This document shows positions 22,883 through 34,154 of a stretch of 64,000 nt of DNA, one piece after another; position 1 is the first letter of the stretch, and each line of letters begins with the position of its first letter. Under the pieces are notes generated by a model, which saw only the letters and a list, made by a program, of their open reading frames with translations, did not search any database and was not told the DNA's origin. The position numbers and the translations under genes were made by a program. This DNA comes from Limnomonas spitsbergensis (Eukaryota; Chlorophyta; Chlorophyceae; Chlamydomonadales), in contig JAYJMM010000114.1 of the NCBI GenBank assembly GCA_037349105.1, forward strand, positions 4,579,501 through 4,643,500, in the 5' to 3' direction.

Positions 22883-23013
22883 GCTTGGACAAGTCAATGA
22901 CAGTACACCTCTGGGCCCTGCTCAAAAAGGCTCGGCCGTGGGGGACAGCCCAACTGTCCCGTTGGAAGAAATGAAACTTAAGGTAAGAGGGAAAGAAGGA
23001 GCTTGGACAAGTA
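22883..23013 (-). mobile_element. Short retroelement-tail copy with 12-bp target-site duplication
   Basis: The family block CAGTACACCTCTGGGCCCTG to CCCGTTGGAAGAAA plus a purine tail is bounded by direct repeats GCTTGGACAAGT at about 22884 and 23001. This gives the clearest terminus definition of the family. Confidence 0.75.
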
Positions 23014-23330
23014 CACGTGGCAATGCAAGTTCTGCAACTTGATCAGCGGGACTTGGAAGTACACGATCGTCCAGCACGGACGAACAGACCGCCATCAGAA
23101 GACACTAGCAGAGTTCAAGGTCGAGGCATTGCCAGCTGGAGCTGCTGCTATGCAGCAATGGATCCCGCTGGATCCTGCTGGATCCCGCTGCTATGCTGCA
23201 ATGGATCCTGCTGGCTCAGCTCATCTTCGTCATGGTCCCGGGGCCGGTGGAGGAGGAGCGGATGTTACCAGCCATGAAGAATATCAAGAACCCACAGCGG
23301 AACAGCATGCAGCAGAGGCACCTGACCCAG
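23000..23330 (+). pseudogene. BED-type zinc-finger fragment (hAT-transposase-like)
   Basis: Plus-strand frame encodes TWQCKFCN, then GTWKYTIVQHGRTDRHQKTL: a C-x2-C ... H-x5-H arrangement as in BED fingers at the N-terminus of hAT transposases. The frame soon degrades into WIPLDPAG repeats and stops. Only the finger is recognisable. Confidence 0.4.
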
Positions 23331-24400
23331 CGTGCTAGAGCTTTCACCTACCTAGGGTCACCCGTCAGGAACTTCCCCTACAAGTACAAGGAAGCCATTA
23401 CGGCCTGGCTAGAGCAGAAGGAACGCAAGAGGGTCCAGTAGGGCAGTAGGAATGCTTGCAGAATTTTGTAGCAGCTGGGAATTATTGGCACAAGACAGCT
23501 GCATATGTGACCTTATGCCGCAACCTTGGTGTGACCCTGAGCACTGAATATAACGCATTTTCAATGAAGAAATAGCATGTTTCACGAGAGACGGTTTCTG
23601 ATCTCCAGCAACGGCTTCACACCCAGACCCCCATGGCGTGGGGGCTCGGGCGCCCCCCGCTACCCCCCACAGAGGCTTCGCCTCGAGTCCAATACCGCTT
23701 ACATTTGAGCTTTCAAGGGGGGGGGGGGACCCACAGCTTTCCTCCCTAGCACTTTTCGGGCAGAGCCCCCCCAGGCGGCCGAATGTCGCGGGAGCGAAGC
23801 CCCCGGAGACACCCCGTATCTGTCAGTCAGTCAGTCTGTCAGCCCGATGTTTCTGGAATGACCCGGAAACTTTATGCACTACAGCGCAAATCAACCGGCT
23901 GTATTTATGAAGGTAATTCCTGCCGGACCTCAAAGGCCAAGGTGCAGAAATGAGAAACTCAGCTACCAAGGCTGGATCTCACAGCGGATGACGAAAGGTG
24001 TCACGCTGTCCCGTAGTGTCACGCGACAGCTGCAACTTCGTTTCTCTATGCGCAATTTGATACGCAGCATTAACAACACGCACATAGCCTGCAATAGAGT
24101 TGTAGCAAATATTTTAAAATCCTGCAAACATGGCGAGGGGGTTTGCATAGGGTCCAGGTGACCCCGTCCGCACCTGCGCCTGCCCTCTGAAAAGTCGCAT
24201 ACCCGACTGCTCTGCCGTTTCTCGTGCTGCGCAACAGCACCTCTGATTACTTGTCCTCCCACGTCTTATTCTCTTCATTCCATCCTCGATATTTTCTCTT
24301 GATTTGGCCCCCGTTTTTTCATCTTAATTATTTGCTGCACCCCTGTTATATCTTCCTAATTATTCTCTTCCCCCCCTGGTCATCCTCCCTCCTTCCACAG

Positions 24401-24544
24401 GTGATGCCCGCGGACCTCTCTGCTCAGGTCTCAACGGAGGGTGGTGACGAGGATTACTCCAGCGGGACCCAGGGCGCGATCCGGTCCGCATGGGCTTGCG
24501 CAGATACCATGATTGCTGGGCAGCAGGAGTCACCGGGGGGGCCG
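24401..24544 (+). CDS. Exon-like segment downstream of the PP2C gene
   Basis: CTTCCACAG|GTGATGCC opens 48 codons (VMPADLSAQVSTEGG...) ending at CCG|GTGAGC, phase 0 on both sides and compatible with the phase-0 end of PP2C exon 7. No domain recognised. It could be a C-terminal PP2C exon or part of another gene. Confidence 0.4.
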
Positions 24545-24559
24545 GTGAGCAGGCAGGGG

Positions 24560-24725
24560 AGAGAGGGGGGGAAATGCTGGGGGGTGGGGAGGAGGGGAGG
24601 GGGGAGGAGGGGAGTGGGGGGGAGGGGGGGAGGAGGGGAGTGGGGGGGAGGAGGGGAGGAGGGGAGGGGGGGGAATGCTGGCGGGTGGAAATAGGGGGTG
24701 GGAGGGAGGGGGAGGGGGGGAGCTC
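24560..24725. repeat. G-rich purine repeat (GGGGAGGA)n
   Basis: Imperfect GGGGAGGAGGGGAGTGGGG run directly after a candidate donor; quadruplex-prone. Confidence 0.85.
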
Positions 24726-24939
24726 CCAGGAGTGAAGGCAGGCTAAAGGCATGCTGGTATGTCGGCACGGGGGGCATGCTGAATTGTAGCTGAAATGTGG
24801 CTGCAAGGTAGCTGAAGTTTAGCTGAAATGTACCTGAAATGTAGATTTAGTGTAGCGGATGCGCCCTCACAATGCTCTGATGTTACAACTTAGCTGACAT
24901 ATAGCTGACATGTAGCTGAAAAAACCCATGACGAGCACT

Positions 24940-25400
24940 GCTGTGCAGAGGCCATTCAGCAGCCAAGGTGGCACCAAGGGCTTGTACGTTGCAAGTGGGG
25001 GGAGCCCAGCAACTGCTGAAATGTAGCTGATGTGTAGCTGATGCATCTCACAATGAACATTGCTGTGCAGAGATCATTCAGCAGCCAAGGTGGCACCAAG
25101 GGCTTGTACGTAGCAAGTGGGGGTAGCCGAGCAACTGCTGAAATGTAGCTGAAGTGTAGCTGATGTATCTCACAATGAACATTGCTGCGCATAGACCCTT
25201 CAGCAGCCAAGGTGGCACCAAGGGCTTGTACGTAGCAAGTGGGGGTAGCCGAGCAACTGCTGAAATGTAGCTGAAGTGTAGCTGATGTATCTCACAATGA
25301 ACATTGCTGCGCAGAGACCCTTCAGCAGCCAAGGTGGCACCAAGGGCTTGTACGTAGCGAGTAGGGGCAACCGAGCATCTGCGTCCTTCTGCAATAACCA
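24940..25400 (+). repeat. 122-bp tandem repeat, four units
   Basis: AGCCAAGGTGGCACCAAGGG occurs at 24961, 25083, 25205 and 25327 (122-bp steps). Each unit has GCTG(T/C)GCAG|AG..CC and GGCTTGTAC|GT, looking like a small exon with acceptor and donor, plus ATGTAGCTGAAGTGTAGCTG. Confidence 0.85.
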
Positions 25401-25574
25401 CAAGGTAAGGGAGGCAGGGGGGCAGGTACCTGTTGGCATTGTTTACGGTATTTAATTGGTATCTGTGCCTGCACTGTACTGTTTGATCGTACAGTAATGC
25501 CACTGATTGCAAGGGGCGTTTTTTTTGCGTAATGCCTTTCAGGAGCAGAGGCTGGGTTTTGTAGTTGTCAGCCA

Positions 25575-26640
25575 GAAAGCCCTTAACCTTCAACCATCAA
25601 CTCTTAACCTTCAGCCCTCAGTCCTGAACCCTCAATCTTAAACCCTCAACCCTCAACCTATAACCCTTAACCTTCAACCCTGGGAAGTACAAATCTCAAC
25701 TCTCGACCTGCAACCTCAAACCCTGGGAAATATTCATCTTCAACTCAAAATCCTTTAGCCTAAACCCTCTCGCTTCAACCTCAAACCCCATGCAAGGTTG
25801 AAGTCACCAAGTAACTTCCAAGATTCGAGACGAAGACGCAACCCAAACCCTTTAACCCTAGACCCTGATATAGGTGTGAAACGTAGGCTAGGGAAACAGA
25901 GAAGAAGCGGTGGGGAAAATAGCGTGAAAGAGAAGTGTGAACTGTGACGTACCCCTCCGAGACGGGAGAGGCTTGATGCCACGTTTGCCCCAGGACCTCA
26001 CCTCTCGAGGCTTCAGGCCACCTTCAACGCGCCGAAATGTCATGACTCAAACCCCTGACAAACCTACTTGGTTAAGGGTGATGGTTAACCCCAGTGCCTC
26101 ACCTCTCTAGGATTCAGTTCACCCTGAATGTGCTTCAACGTCTCGGCTCAAAATCCTGAAAACCCTAATTGCACGGGTTAAGGGTTAAGGTTAACCCCAG
26201 TGCCTTGCCCCTCGAGGGTTCAGTTCACCCTAAACACGCCTCAACCTCTCGGCTCAAAATCCTGGGAAAACTACTTGCACGGCAAGGCATATGGGCTGCT
26301 GACAACTTTTGAAGCTGTAGACTACATTGATGCCACCAAGCATCCGCTGAGGCTCCTGGATGTGGACTCAGACCCTCAAATATTTACCCTGATTTAGGTT
26401 GATTTTAACCCTGAACCCTAAACCCTGAGCCTTGAAAGCTGAATTAGGGTGATTCCACCTACAAGTGTCTCCTGGGCTTTTCGACATGAAAGATACAACT
26501 AAATAGCACCATCCATTCGAGCAGAGCCTGTAATCATATTGTTTACCCTGAACCCTGAACCCTGAACCCTGAACCCTGAACCCTGAACCCTGAACCCTGA
26601 ACCCTGAACCCTGAACCCTGAACCCTGAACCCTGGATTAG
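25575..26640. repeat. Telomere-like and exon-edge copies of an unknown gene
   Basis: CCCTAAAC/CCCTCAAC tracts are interleaved with three copies of a CCTC(A/G)CC.CTC(G/T)AGG..TTCAG edge (near 25990, 26100 and 26205) and three copies of an edge related to the exon at 26636 (near 25800, 26313 and 26437). 26545-26634 is a perfect CCCTGAA heptamer array of about 13 copies. Confidence 0.65.
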
Positions 26641-26776
26641 ATTGAATCCACCAAGTACCTCCCGGGACTTCTGGACGTAGAGCCCCCACACCAGCGGGGA
26701 CTGAACTTCACAAAGACCAAGTTTGTGGCATCGTTACCGGGGGAGCGCGGCGCCTCGGGAGGAGATAGCCGGTGAG
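26636..26776 (+). CDS. Unknown exon (STKYLPGLLDVEPP...)
   Basis: After TGGATTAG, the sequence ATTGAATCCACCAAGTACCT encodes IESTKYLPGLLDVEPPHQRG and LNFTKTKFVAS, ending GGAGATAGCCG|GTGAGG. The exon end with its donor is repeated downstream (see next entry), as in the PP2C gene. No domain recognised. Confidence 0.4.
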
Positions 26777-26990
26777 GGGTGGGAGCGCGGCGCCTCGGGA
26801 GGAGATAGCCGGTGAGGGGTGGGGCACGTGGGGGATGGGCAGGGCGGGGGACTGGGATGCCTCGGAAGAAGGTGGCCGGTGCATGAGGGGCGGAGGGGGG
26901 GGATAAAGATTCCTCGGGAGGAGGTAGCTGGTGCGCGAAGGGCAGGTTAGAGTGCGCGATGCCTCGGAAGGAGGTTACTGGTGCGTGAGG
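26741..26990 (+). repeat. Five copies of an exon end plus GTGAGG-type donor
   Basis: GCGCGGCGCCTCGGGAGGAG followed by ATAGCCGGTGAGGGGTG occurs twice perfectly. It is followed by three diverging copies (near 26858, 26910 and 26960) in which the donor decays to GTGCATG/GTGCGCG/GTGCGTG. Confidence 0.85.
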
Positions 26991-27186
26991 TGCCAGTTGG
27001 TGGAAGGGGGGGGGATGGATAGATACCTAGGGGGGCTGAGTTGCAAGAGGGGTGTGTGTACGGGGGCATCAAATGGTCAATGGGTTAGAAGGCATATATG
27101 AATAAATCAGTTTGTTCAGTTTATGTTCCCTGTCGGTGCGAGTAGCCATGCAGCCTGCCAGCAGAGCAATTTGGAAATTTAGAAAG

Positions 27187-28080
27187 CCAGGTGCTGTACA
27201 TGTACTGCCCATGTCCAGTCCATGTATTGTCCGTGTACTGCCCATGTGCTATCCTTGTCCTGCCCACGTATTGTCCATGTACTGCTTCTGTGCTGTCCAT
27301 GTACTGTCCATGTATTGACCATGTCCTGCCCACGTACTGTCCACGTACTGCTTCTGTGCTGTCCATGTACTGTCCATGTACTTACCATGTGCTGCACATG
27401 TACTGCTCATGTCATGTCCATATACTGTTCATGTGCTATCCATGTACTGCCCATGTGCTGTCCATGTGCTGCCCATGTACTGTTCATGTGCTGTCCATGG
27501 ACTGTTCATGTACTGGCGTACTGTCCATGTGATGTGCATGCACTGCTCATATGATGGCCATGTTCTGCCCATGTACTGCACATGCGATGTCCATGTACTG
27601 TCCATATGCGGTACATGTGCTGCCCATTTGCTGCCCATGCACTGCCTATGTGATGCACATGTAATGCCCATGTGCTTCCCACCTGCTGCCCATGTGCTAC
27701 CCATGTACTGCCTGTGATGCACATGTACGGCCCATTTGCTGTCCATGTGCTACCTATGTACTGCCCAGGTATGAGTGTATTACCCATGTGATGCACATGC
27801 ACCGTCCATGCACTGCCCAGTGCAGGAAACATATTGAGTCATGTACTTCCCAAGTACTGCCCATGGTTGGAGGCGTATGAAGATGCTACTGCCCATGTAC
27901 TGCTCATGATTGAAAGCGTACAAAGCCATGTACTGTTCATGGTTGGAAGTGTATGAAGCCGTACGATGCCCATGCACTTGTGTGCTACATATGTAGTGCC
28001 CAAGTACTGCCCATGGTTGAAAGTGTGTGAAGCCATGCACAGCCCATGTACTGCCCATGGTTCGGATTGTACGACCCCCC
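27187..28080. repeat. Minisatellite of CCATGTACTGCC-type units
   Basis: A 15-bp-like unit (CATGTACTGCCCATGTGCTG) with substitution variants; the right third (27840-28080) changes to a longer unit containing CATGGTTGGAAG. Open frames on both strands (YCPCTVHVL / QYMDSTWTVH) are artefacts. Confidence 0.9.
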
Positions 28081-28264
28081 TGTACTGCCCACGTACAGAC
28101 CTAGTTTAATTCTGTTGTCTGAAGCCCCCTGCATGCCTTCTTGTGCAGCTCCAACATGCCCATGTACTGCCCATGTACTGCCCATCCTTGCTCCTGCCGT
28201 CTGAAGCAATCTGCCCTCCTTTGCTTACCTAGGACACCATCAAGGCGCGGTGACACCTCCCGTC

Positions 28265-29070
28265 GTGATTGGAAATATCCTCAACTGCTGCCTGAAGCAA
28301 TCTGCTCCCCCGTTGCCTGACGCAGTGTGCTACACCGTTGCCGGACGCAGTGTGCTCCCCCTCTTGGCCTGAAGCAACCTGCTCCCCCGTTGCCTGAAAC
28401 AACCTGCTCCCCCGTTGCCTGAAGCAACCTGCTCCCCCGTTGCCTGAAACAGCCTGCTCCCCCATTGCCTGAAGCAACCTGCTTCTCCGTTGCCTGAAGC
28501 AACCTGCTCCCCCGTTGCCTGAAGCAACATGCTCCCCCATTGCCTGACGCAGTGTGCTCCCCCGCTGCCTGAAGTAACCTGCTCGCCCGCTGCCTGAAGC
28601 AGCTTGCTCGCCCGCTGCCTGAAGCAACCTGCTCGCCCGCTGCTTGAAGCAGCCTGCTCGCCCGTTGCCTGACGCAGTGTGCTCGCCCGCTGCCTGAAGC
28701 AACCTGCTCCCCCGTTGCCTGAAGCAGCCTGCTCGCCTGTTGCCTGACGCAGTGTGCTCGCCCGCTGCATGTAGCAATCTGCTCGCCCGCTGCCTGAAGC
28801 AGCCTGCTCGCCCGTTGCCTGACGCAGTGTGCTCCCCCGCTGCCTGAAGCAACCTGCTCGCCTGTTGCCTCCTGAAGCAGCCTGCTCACCCGTTGCCTAA
28901 CGCAGTGTGCTCGCCGGCTGCCTGAAGCAACCTGCTCCCCCGTTGCCTGAAGCAACCTGCTCGCCCGTTTCCTGACGCAGTGTGCTCGCCCGCTGCATGT
29001 AGCGATCTACTCACCCGTTGCCTGAAGCAATCTGCTCCCCCGTGGCCTGAAGCATCCTCCTGTCCTTTGC
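28265..29070. repeat. 25-bp minisatellite (CCTGAAGCAACCTGCTC type)
   Basis: About 32 units of 25 bp with variants CCTGACGCAGTGTGCTC. The minus strand has no stops in any frame for hundreds of bases because the unit lacks them. The array is bracketed by two copies of an exon-like CC(C)AGGA(A)C.CCATCAAGGC segment (28232 and 29080). Confidence 0.9.
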
Positions 29071-29264
29071 CTACCCAGGAACCCATCAAGGCAAGGTGAT
29101 ACCTCCTCCCGTTATGGCGATGGGTCTCGGAAGAGCGACAGATCGGTGCGGAGATGAGGCGTGCTGCTCGGACAGTTTGCGGCACCGCCTCGGTGCGGAG
29201 ATGAGGCGTGCTCCTCGAACAAAAAATGTTGTGCCGGGTCCACGATGGGGCGATGAGGCATGTG

Positions 29265-29800
29265 TACTGCTTGCGGCACCGCCTCCTCGTATTGCTTGAT
29301 GCACGGCCTCTTCATACAGCTTGACGCACCGCGCCCCCTCGTACTGCTTGCGGCACGGTCTCATCGTACAGTTTGCGGTAACGCCTTATCGAACTGCTCG
29401 CGGTAGCGTTGCCTAGTATTGTTCCCGGCACCGCCCTCTGGAACTGCTTGTGGCACCGCCTCCTCGTACTGCTTGCAGTACCGCCGCCTCGTACAGCTTG
29501 TGGCACCCCCTCCTCGTACTGCTTGCGGCACGGCCTCGTCGTACTGCTTGCGGCACCGTCTCCTCGTACTGCTTGCAGGACCGCCGCCTCGTACAGCTTG
29601 TGGCACCACCTCCTCGTACTGCTTGCGGCACCACCTCCTCGCTCTGCCTGCGGCACCGCCTCATCGTACTGCTTGGGGTACCGCTTCATCGTATGGCTTG
29701 CGGCACCGCCTCCACTTCCTGCTTGCGCCCCCTCGTACTGCTTGCAACACCACCCCACCGTACTGCTTGCGGCACCGCCTCATTGCACAAATCCGACCGG
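29265..29800. repeat. 24-30-bp minisatellite (CTGCTTGCGGCACCGCCTCC)
   Basis: About 20 units of TCGTACTGCTTGCGGCACCG with length variants. Several frames are open on both strands without protein meaning. Confidence 0.9.
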
Positions 29801-29989
29801 TGATGAGGCCACCGTATTGCTTACGTTGCTTGACGGAATGCTGGAGATGGCGCGGGGCGGTGGCTTCAGGAGAGACAGGCGAGAGGATTGACAAGGAACC
29901 CCTCGATGTTTGGGGCGTGGACGCACGTTGCAGCGTTCCAAAACAAAGCGCGTCTTAGCGCCAAGTTTGCGGCAACTTGTCATCTGGAG

Positions 29990-30095
29990 ATCTGGGATCC
30001 GGGAGCCTGACAGCATCTGAATTCTGAAGATCTTGAGATCTTGAGATCTGGGATTTGGGCGCGTGACAACATCTGGAGATCTGGAGATCTGAACG
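29990..30095. repeat. GATCTGGGAT-type short tandem repeat
   Basis: Repeated GGAGATCTGGGATC, CTTGAGATCTTGAGATCTGG and GGAGATCTGGAGATCTG blocks. Confidence 0.75.
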
Positions 30096-30109
30096 CTCTG
30101 TGCCATTTT

Positions 30110-31180
30110 TTATGAAAATTTATGGCTGCGCTCGAAAAACATAGATTATAGGAACTGGGCAGCATCGACAGCGATGTGAGGGGTGCCGACTCTTTATTGC
30201 GTGGCAGTTTTTGTTGAAGGTAGCTTCAGCTACACTTCAGCTACACCCCGGTCCACTGCCGGCCGGGCTTTGTGCAGCAAGCCCTGTTGCTCGGGTCATC
30301 GTCCGAATGCCGGTCAAGTTTGTGTTCCAAAAGGCCCAGCGGTGGCCATGCAGACCGTAACCCAGCGGTGGCCGCCCGGCAGGACACAAAAGGTTGTCTG
30401 TGACACACTTCAGTATACTCTTCGGTGCCGAACAACACACAGGGCGGGTCATATGTATCGTAAAAACGTGGACAGGCCCAGCAGTGCAAGGAGGTTAGGT
30501 CATGACTTGATTTCAGTTACACATTGACTGTGCTCCAACCTGATTGCTAGCAGTGCACTAATACTGGTAGGCACCAACTGTCCCTTGAGATAATCAAACG
30601 CAAACACAATGGGCTTAAGAAGTCCACTTGACAGAATCACCAACCCTAATAAATTTATGCGTTGAGATAACTTGGCCATGCTGAGGGGCCTGCCTCTAAT
30701 TTTTCGAGGATGTTATATTGCAGTGCTGGCCTCCATAGCTGAAGTATTACCTGATGTTAAGCTAGGGTTGTGGCTCTGAAACCACCAGTGCTTTTTTTCC
30801 ATCCTCTCGCAAAACCAGTCCTCGGCAGATCTGGCTGGCTCAGCTCAGATAAGAAGGGGGGCCTGGAATAAAGGACGTGAAAATCAAGATGTGTGAATAA
30901 AGAGTGGATACCTGACTTCAGGCATTCTGGTACTCAGTGGCAGTGATATGGGAGCTTGCATGGCTGAGGGGCTGCATAAGGCAAGGGGCATGGCTTCCTG
31001 ACAAGCCACCTTTGCCCCAAATTTGCAGCATCGGGAGTGGGGAATGGTGCACAAATTGGGTGGACAGTCTTAATGAGCTACTCTCAGGCTCTCTGAATCA
31101 CCAGACATCATAGCAATCAGACAGGTTTGGAGTGAATTCCAATCCATGACAGACAGCCCTGATGTGGGCCACATGGAAGG
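30110..31180. other. Unassigned region left of the mobile-element cluster
   Basis: No gene recognised. Short GCTGAAG/CAGCTACACTTCAGCTACAC motifs like those in the 25-kb repeats occur near 30220-30245. Confidence 0.4.
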
Positions 31181-34154
31181 TGTCGCACCATAAAGCAGTA
31201 AACGCGCCAATATGGTAAACTCCGTAATCTCCGGTAAAGGCGCCTTAGAGAGGTGTCCTTCTACTCATAAACACGGTACATTACCGTACACACAGACTCC
31301 TTGTACTTCAGACAGGAGCTGTTAACTGGCTACTGTAAGGTTCAGCCCTAGCAGGAAGTCTCTCTGCCTATGGGTAAGGTCTGGGTGTCCCTGTCTCGTG
31401 GGTACCGCCCCTACTACTTCACTCGCCCCCCCGCTCCTCAGCGTTAAGCCTATCGGGCATGCGCTGGGAGCCGGAAAAAGGGGTCGGTACTGTAAGGAAG
31501 AAACTTCTGGCAATATGTACACCTCAGAAGATCAAAGTATCAAAGCAAATCTGCCTGGTTCAGGCCGTCCTCCGCATCTGCCTGGTTCAGGCTATGTACA
31601 CACGTCTGCCCGGTTCAGGCTGTTTTCAAAGCAAAATTCACATAATCTCCGCAGTCATTGCACACATACTGCGCGTCATTCTAAGCATCTCAGCTGCTCA
31701 GCCCCAAACTGGCTGTTATACAGAATCATCAGGCCAGGCTAGGTATAACCGCTGCTCTCGCCCCACTGCGCCATAGCCGCCTGGTCTTCAAGGCCACAGG
31801 AAATGTGCGCCGCAGCAGCGGGACTCTGCCCCCTGCAGTACTATTACTACTCCACAAAATCAAGTGTCGTCGTCCATCGCTTCCAGCATATGTACTACCG
31901 CAGCCTTGCTGCTGCGGCTCTTGAGAAACAAATTTTTAACACGTCGCTGCTGTATCCTCCGTTCCAATCTTGCATTTCCAGCCTTCGGCCCGCTGGCCGC
32001 CGGCCCACTGCCCGCCGGGTACTAGGACAAGCCGCGCTGCGCCTGAAGGTATCTTCCGCTACGCAGGCGCCTGCCCGCTCCTTGCCGGTTACGGCGTGGG
32101 GACCGTCAAGTGCTCAGCAGCCTTGCCGCTCTGGGCTAGGCTTAACCATAGCCCGCGTCCTCCGTATGCCCCTCTAGGGCTGACTCCTCCTCTTTGTTGG
32201 AAGCCTAGCGCCACCTTGGCCCATCTTTGGACAGCTTGCGGGGTGACACTGGCCTCTCTTCATCCAAGGAATATCTTCCTCCAAAAAGTCTCTGCCTCCA
32301 AGAAGCCTCTCGCTCCTCTTCCTCCTCTTCCGTCTCTTCCCCCTCTTCCGTCTCATTCTCCTCTTCTGCCGCAGGCCTGTGATATGTGACAGACAGGTCC
32401 CCCATTTCCAGGGCGAACTTCTCCCACAGCACCTCCTGCTGCGTCAGTACAGTGATCTGCTCCTCATCGGTCATACTTAAGTACCCTGGCACCGTGATCA
32501 CGAACGTGCTCAGCTTGACCCTGGTGGCCACTGGCAGCCCCTCATAGAACATGTGCGAGACCGAGTGCCTTCTGCCAAAGTAGTCCACTGCATCCCTCGA
32601 GATCTGCAGCAGCTCTGCTGTGGACAGTACTCTGTGCGCAAACGCCTCCACTGTCTCCTCTGGCTTGACCTCTGGATCCAAGGTTGTTTTGACTCCCAGC
32701 TTGAGGTTGGTGATCGCGGATCTCTCATCCGAGGTCGGCTTCCCCACCTCCTCCTTTACCACCCTGATCCACAGGGTAAGCAGGGAAACCGCACAGCACT
32801 GCTCCTCTGCTGGAGCGGCCCACTGCCCCCCGATCCATTCCATCTCCTTGGTGGCCCTGTCCCCTGCGTGGGGCGCTGCCCTGATGGCCACCATCAACGG
32901 CCCCACACTGGCAGGCTTGTTGTTCCACAACCTGGCCAGGGATCGCACGAGCATGGCCATGGCCGAGGGTGACTGGCAGGATCCAACAATTTCCCCTGCC
33001 ACCACGGCCAGCGCCGGTGGTACATCCGACAGCGCCAGCCTGTTATGTGATCCCCAATAGCCACACGCTTGACAATATTTCTTGGCTGCAACCGCGCCCG
33101 GGTGTGACATATCCAACACCGGCACGTTGCCTTGGATAGCTGGGATTTTGGTATATTTGGCCACCCCTGCCAGCTGCAGGACCATCTGCTGCAGCAGCTG
33201 CATGTTCATCCTTGCCTGCTCCCTATCGAGCCTCTTCATTTTCTGGTCGCTGGACTCCCGCCTGGCCCCTGGCCCGCGCCTGTCCGCTCCACCTGACCCC
33301 GACTCGTCTGAACTGGAGTCTGATCCAGATCCGCTACTGTCGCCCCCTGATGGGCTGCGACTGCGCTGGTACTGGCTGTTTCTGCGGCCAGCCCCATCCT
33401 GGGCTTGTCCGTCCCCGGACGACTGTCTGCCGGCCCCGCTCGCGGAGCCTCTGCTCCTCTCGGGAGGCGGCTGATCAGCCTCATCTCTGCTTTTTCTCTC
33501 CTCTGGGCCAGACTCCCGAGGCTGTGATCCTCTGCCGGATTCTGCCTGCCCCCTGGGCGGCTTCTGGCTTGGCCCGCCTGGCTGTGTCCTCCTGCCGTAT
33601 TCTGCCGGCCCCCTGGGCGGCTCCTGGCTCTGCCAGTTTGGCTGTTCCCTGCCGTCTGCCTGCCCCCTGGGCGGCTCCTGGCTCTGCCAGCTTGGCTGTT
33701 TCTTGCCGTATGCCTGCCCCCTGGGCGGCTCCTGGCTCTGCCAGCTCATTTGCTCACCATTGCACCACTCATCTGCGAAGGCCTTAACGGCCAGGGCTGC
33801 CTCGCGTCCTGCTCCTCCCTTGGACGCCTGTCCAAGGGCGGCCAACAGCGTCGCCCTGTCCTGCCCCGTGTGTGGAATCCCCATCGTGGCCTTCGTTGCC
33901 CATTCTCTCAGATGATGGGCCCTGAATTCCTCAATTGCATTCACCTGATCGCTGAAGTGGGAGAAATACCTGGAGCAAACTTGCTTCCACAGGTTCGCCG
34001 CCCACCGCAGAATCCCCCTCCAGCCGATCGGCTGCAGATCTTCCTTAATCAGCTCCTGTAGATCTGCCACCTTCACCGCCTTGGAGTGCTCTGACTCTCT
34101 GGGGCCTTCCTCCTGTGCCCACGTTGGATTATTGGAAAATCCATACAGGCCACC
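31181..34154 (-). mobile_element. Host copy of the gag-like element, left half (3' part of the gag ORF)
   Basis: Begins TGTCGCACCATAAAGCAG at 31181, identical in layout to 35037. About 1 kb of 3' region follows, then the minus-strand ORF end. At 34154 the sequence breaks mid-gag against the left end of the 880-bp derivative. The missing upstream half resumes at 43426: coding sense passes from GGSRG (43430 side) to LYGFSN...PRESEHSKAVKV (34150 side), which aligns with GGSHKEILRGFYQG...PREPERSRAVDV in the full-length copy. Confidence 0.7.
32205..34154 (-). pseudogene. Gag-like protein, C-terminal 650 residues (interrupted ORF)
   Basis: The frame is open from 34181 to TAG/TAA at 32205, but its first nine codons, including the ATG, come from the inserted derivative's end, so this is a truncated gene. 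It encodes QPIGWRGILRWAANLWKQVC, then Gln/Gly/Arg/Ser-rich repeats (SWQSQEPPRGQA), C-x2-C-x5-H (CQACGYWGSH), then a conserved helical block with KLGVKTTLDPEVKPEETVEA and MFYEGLPVATRVKL resembling a retroelement Gag capsid, and finally a Glu-rich tail. It is close to the C-terminus of the 36390-42122 ORF. No protease, RT, RNase H or integrase follows. Confidence 0.6.

Noticed and set aside
28229..29758. Minus-strand proteins of 146-224 residues over the minisatellites
   Set aside because: The repeat unit has no stop codon in any minus-strand frame, so open frames are expected by chance.
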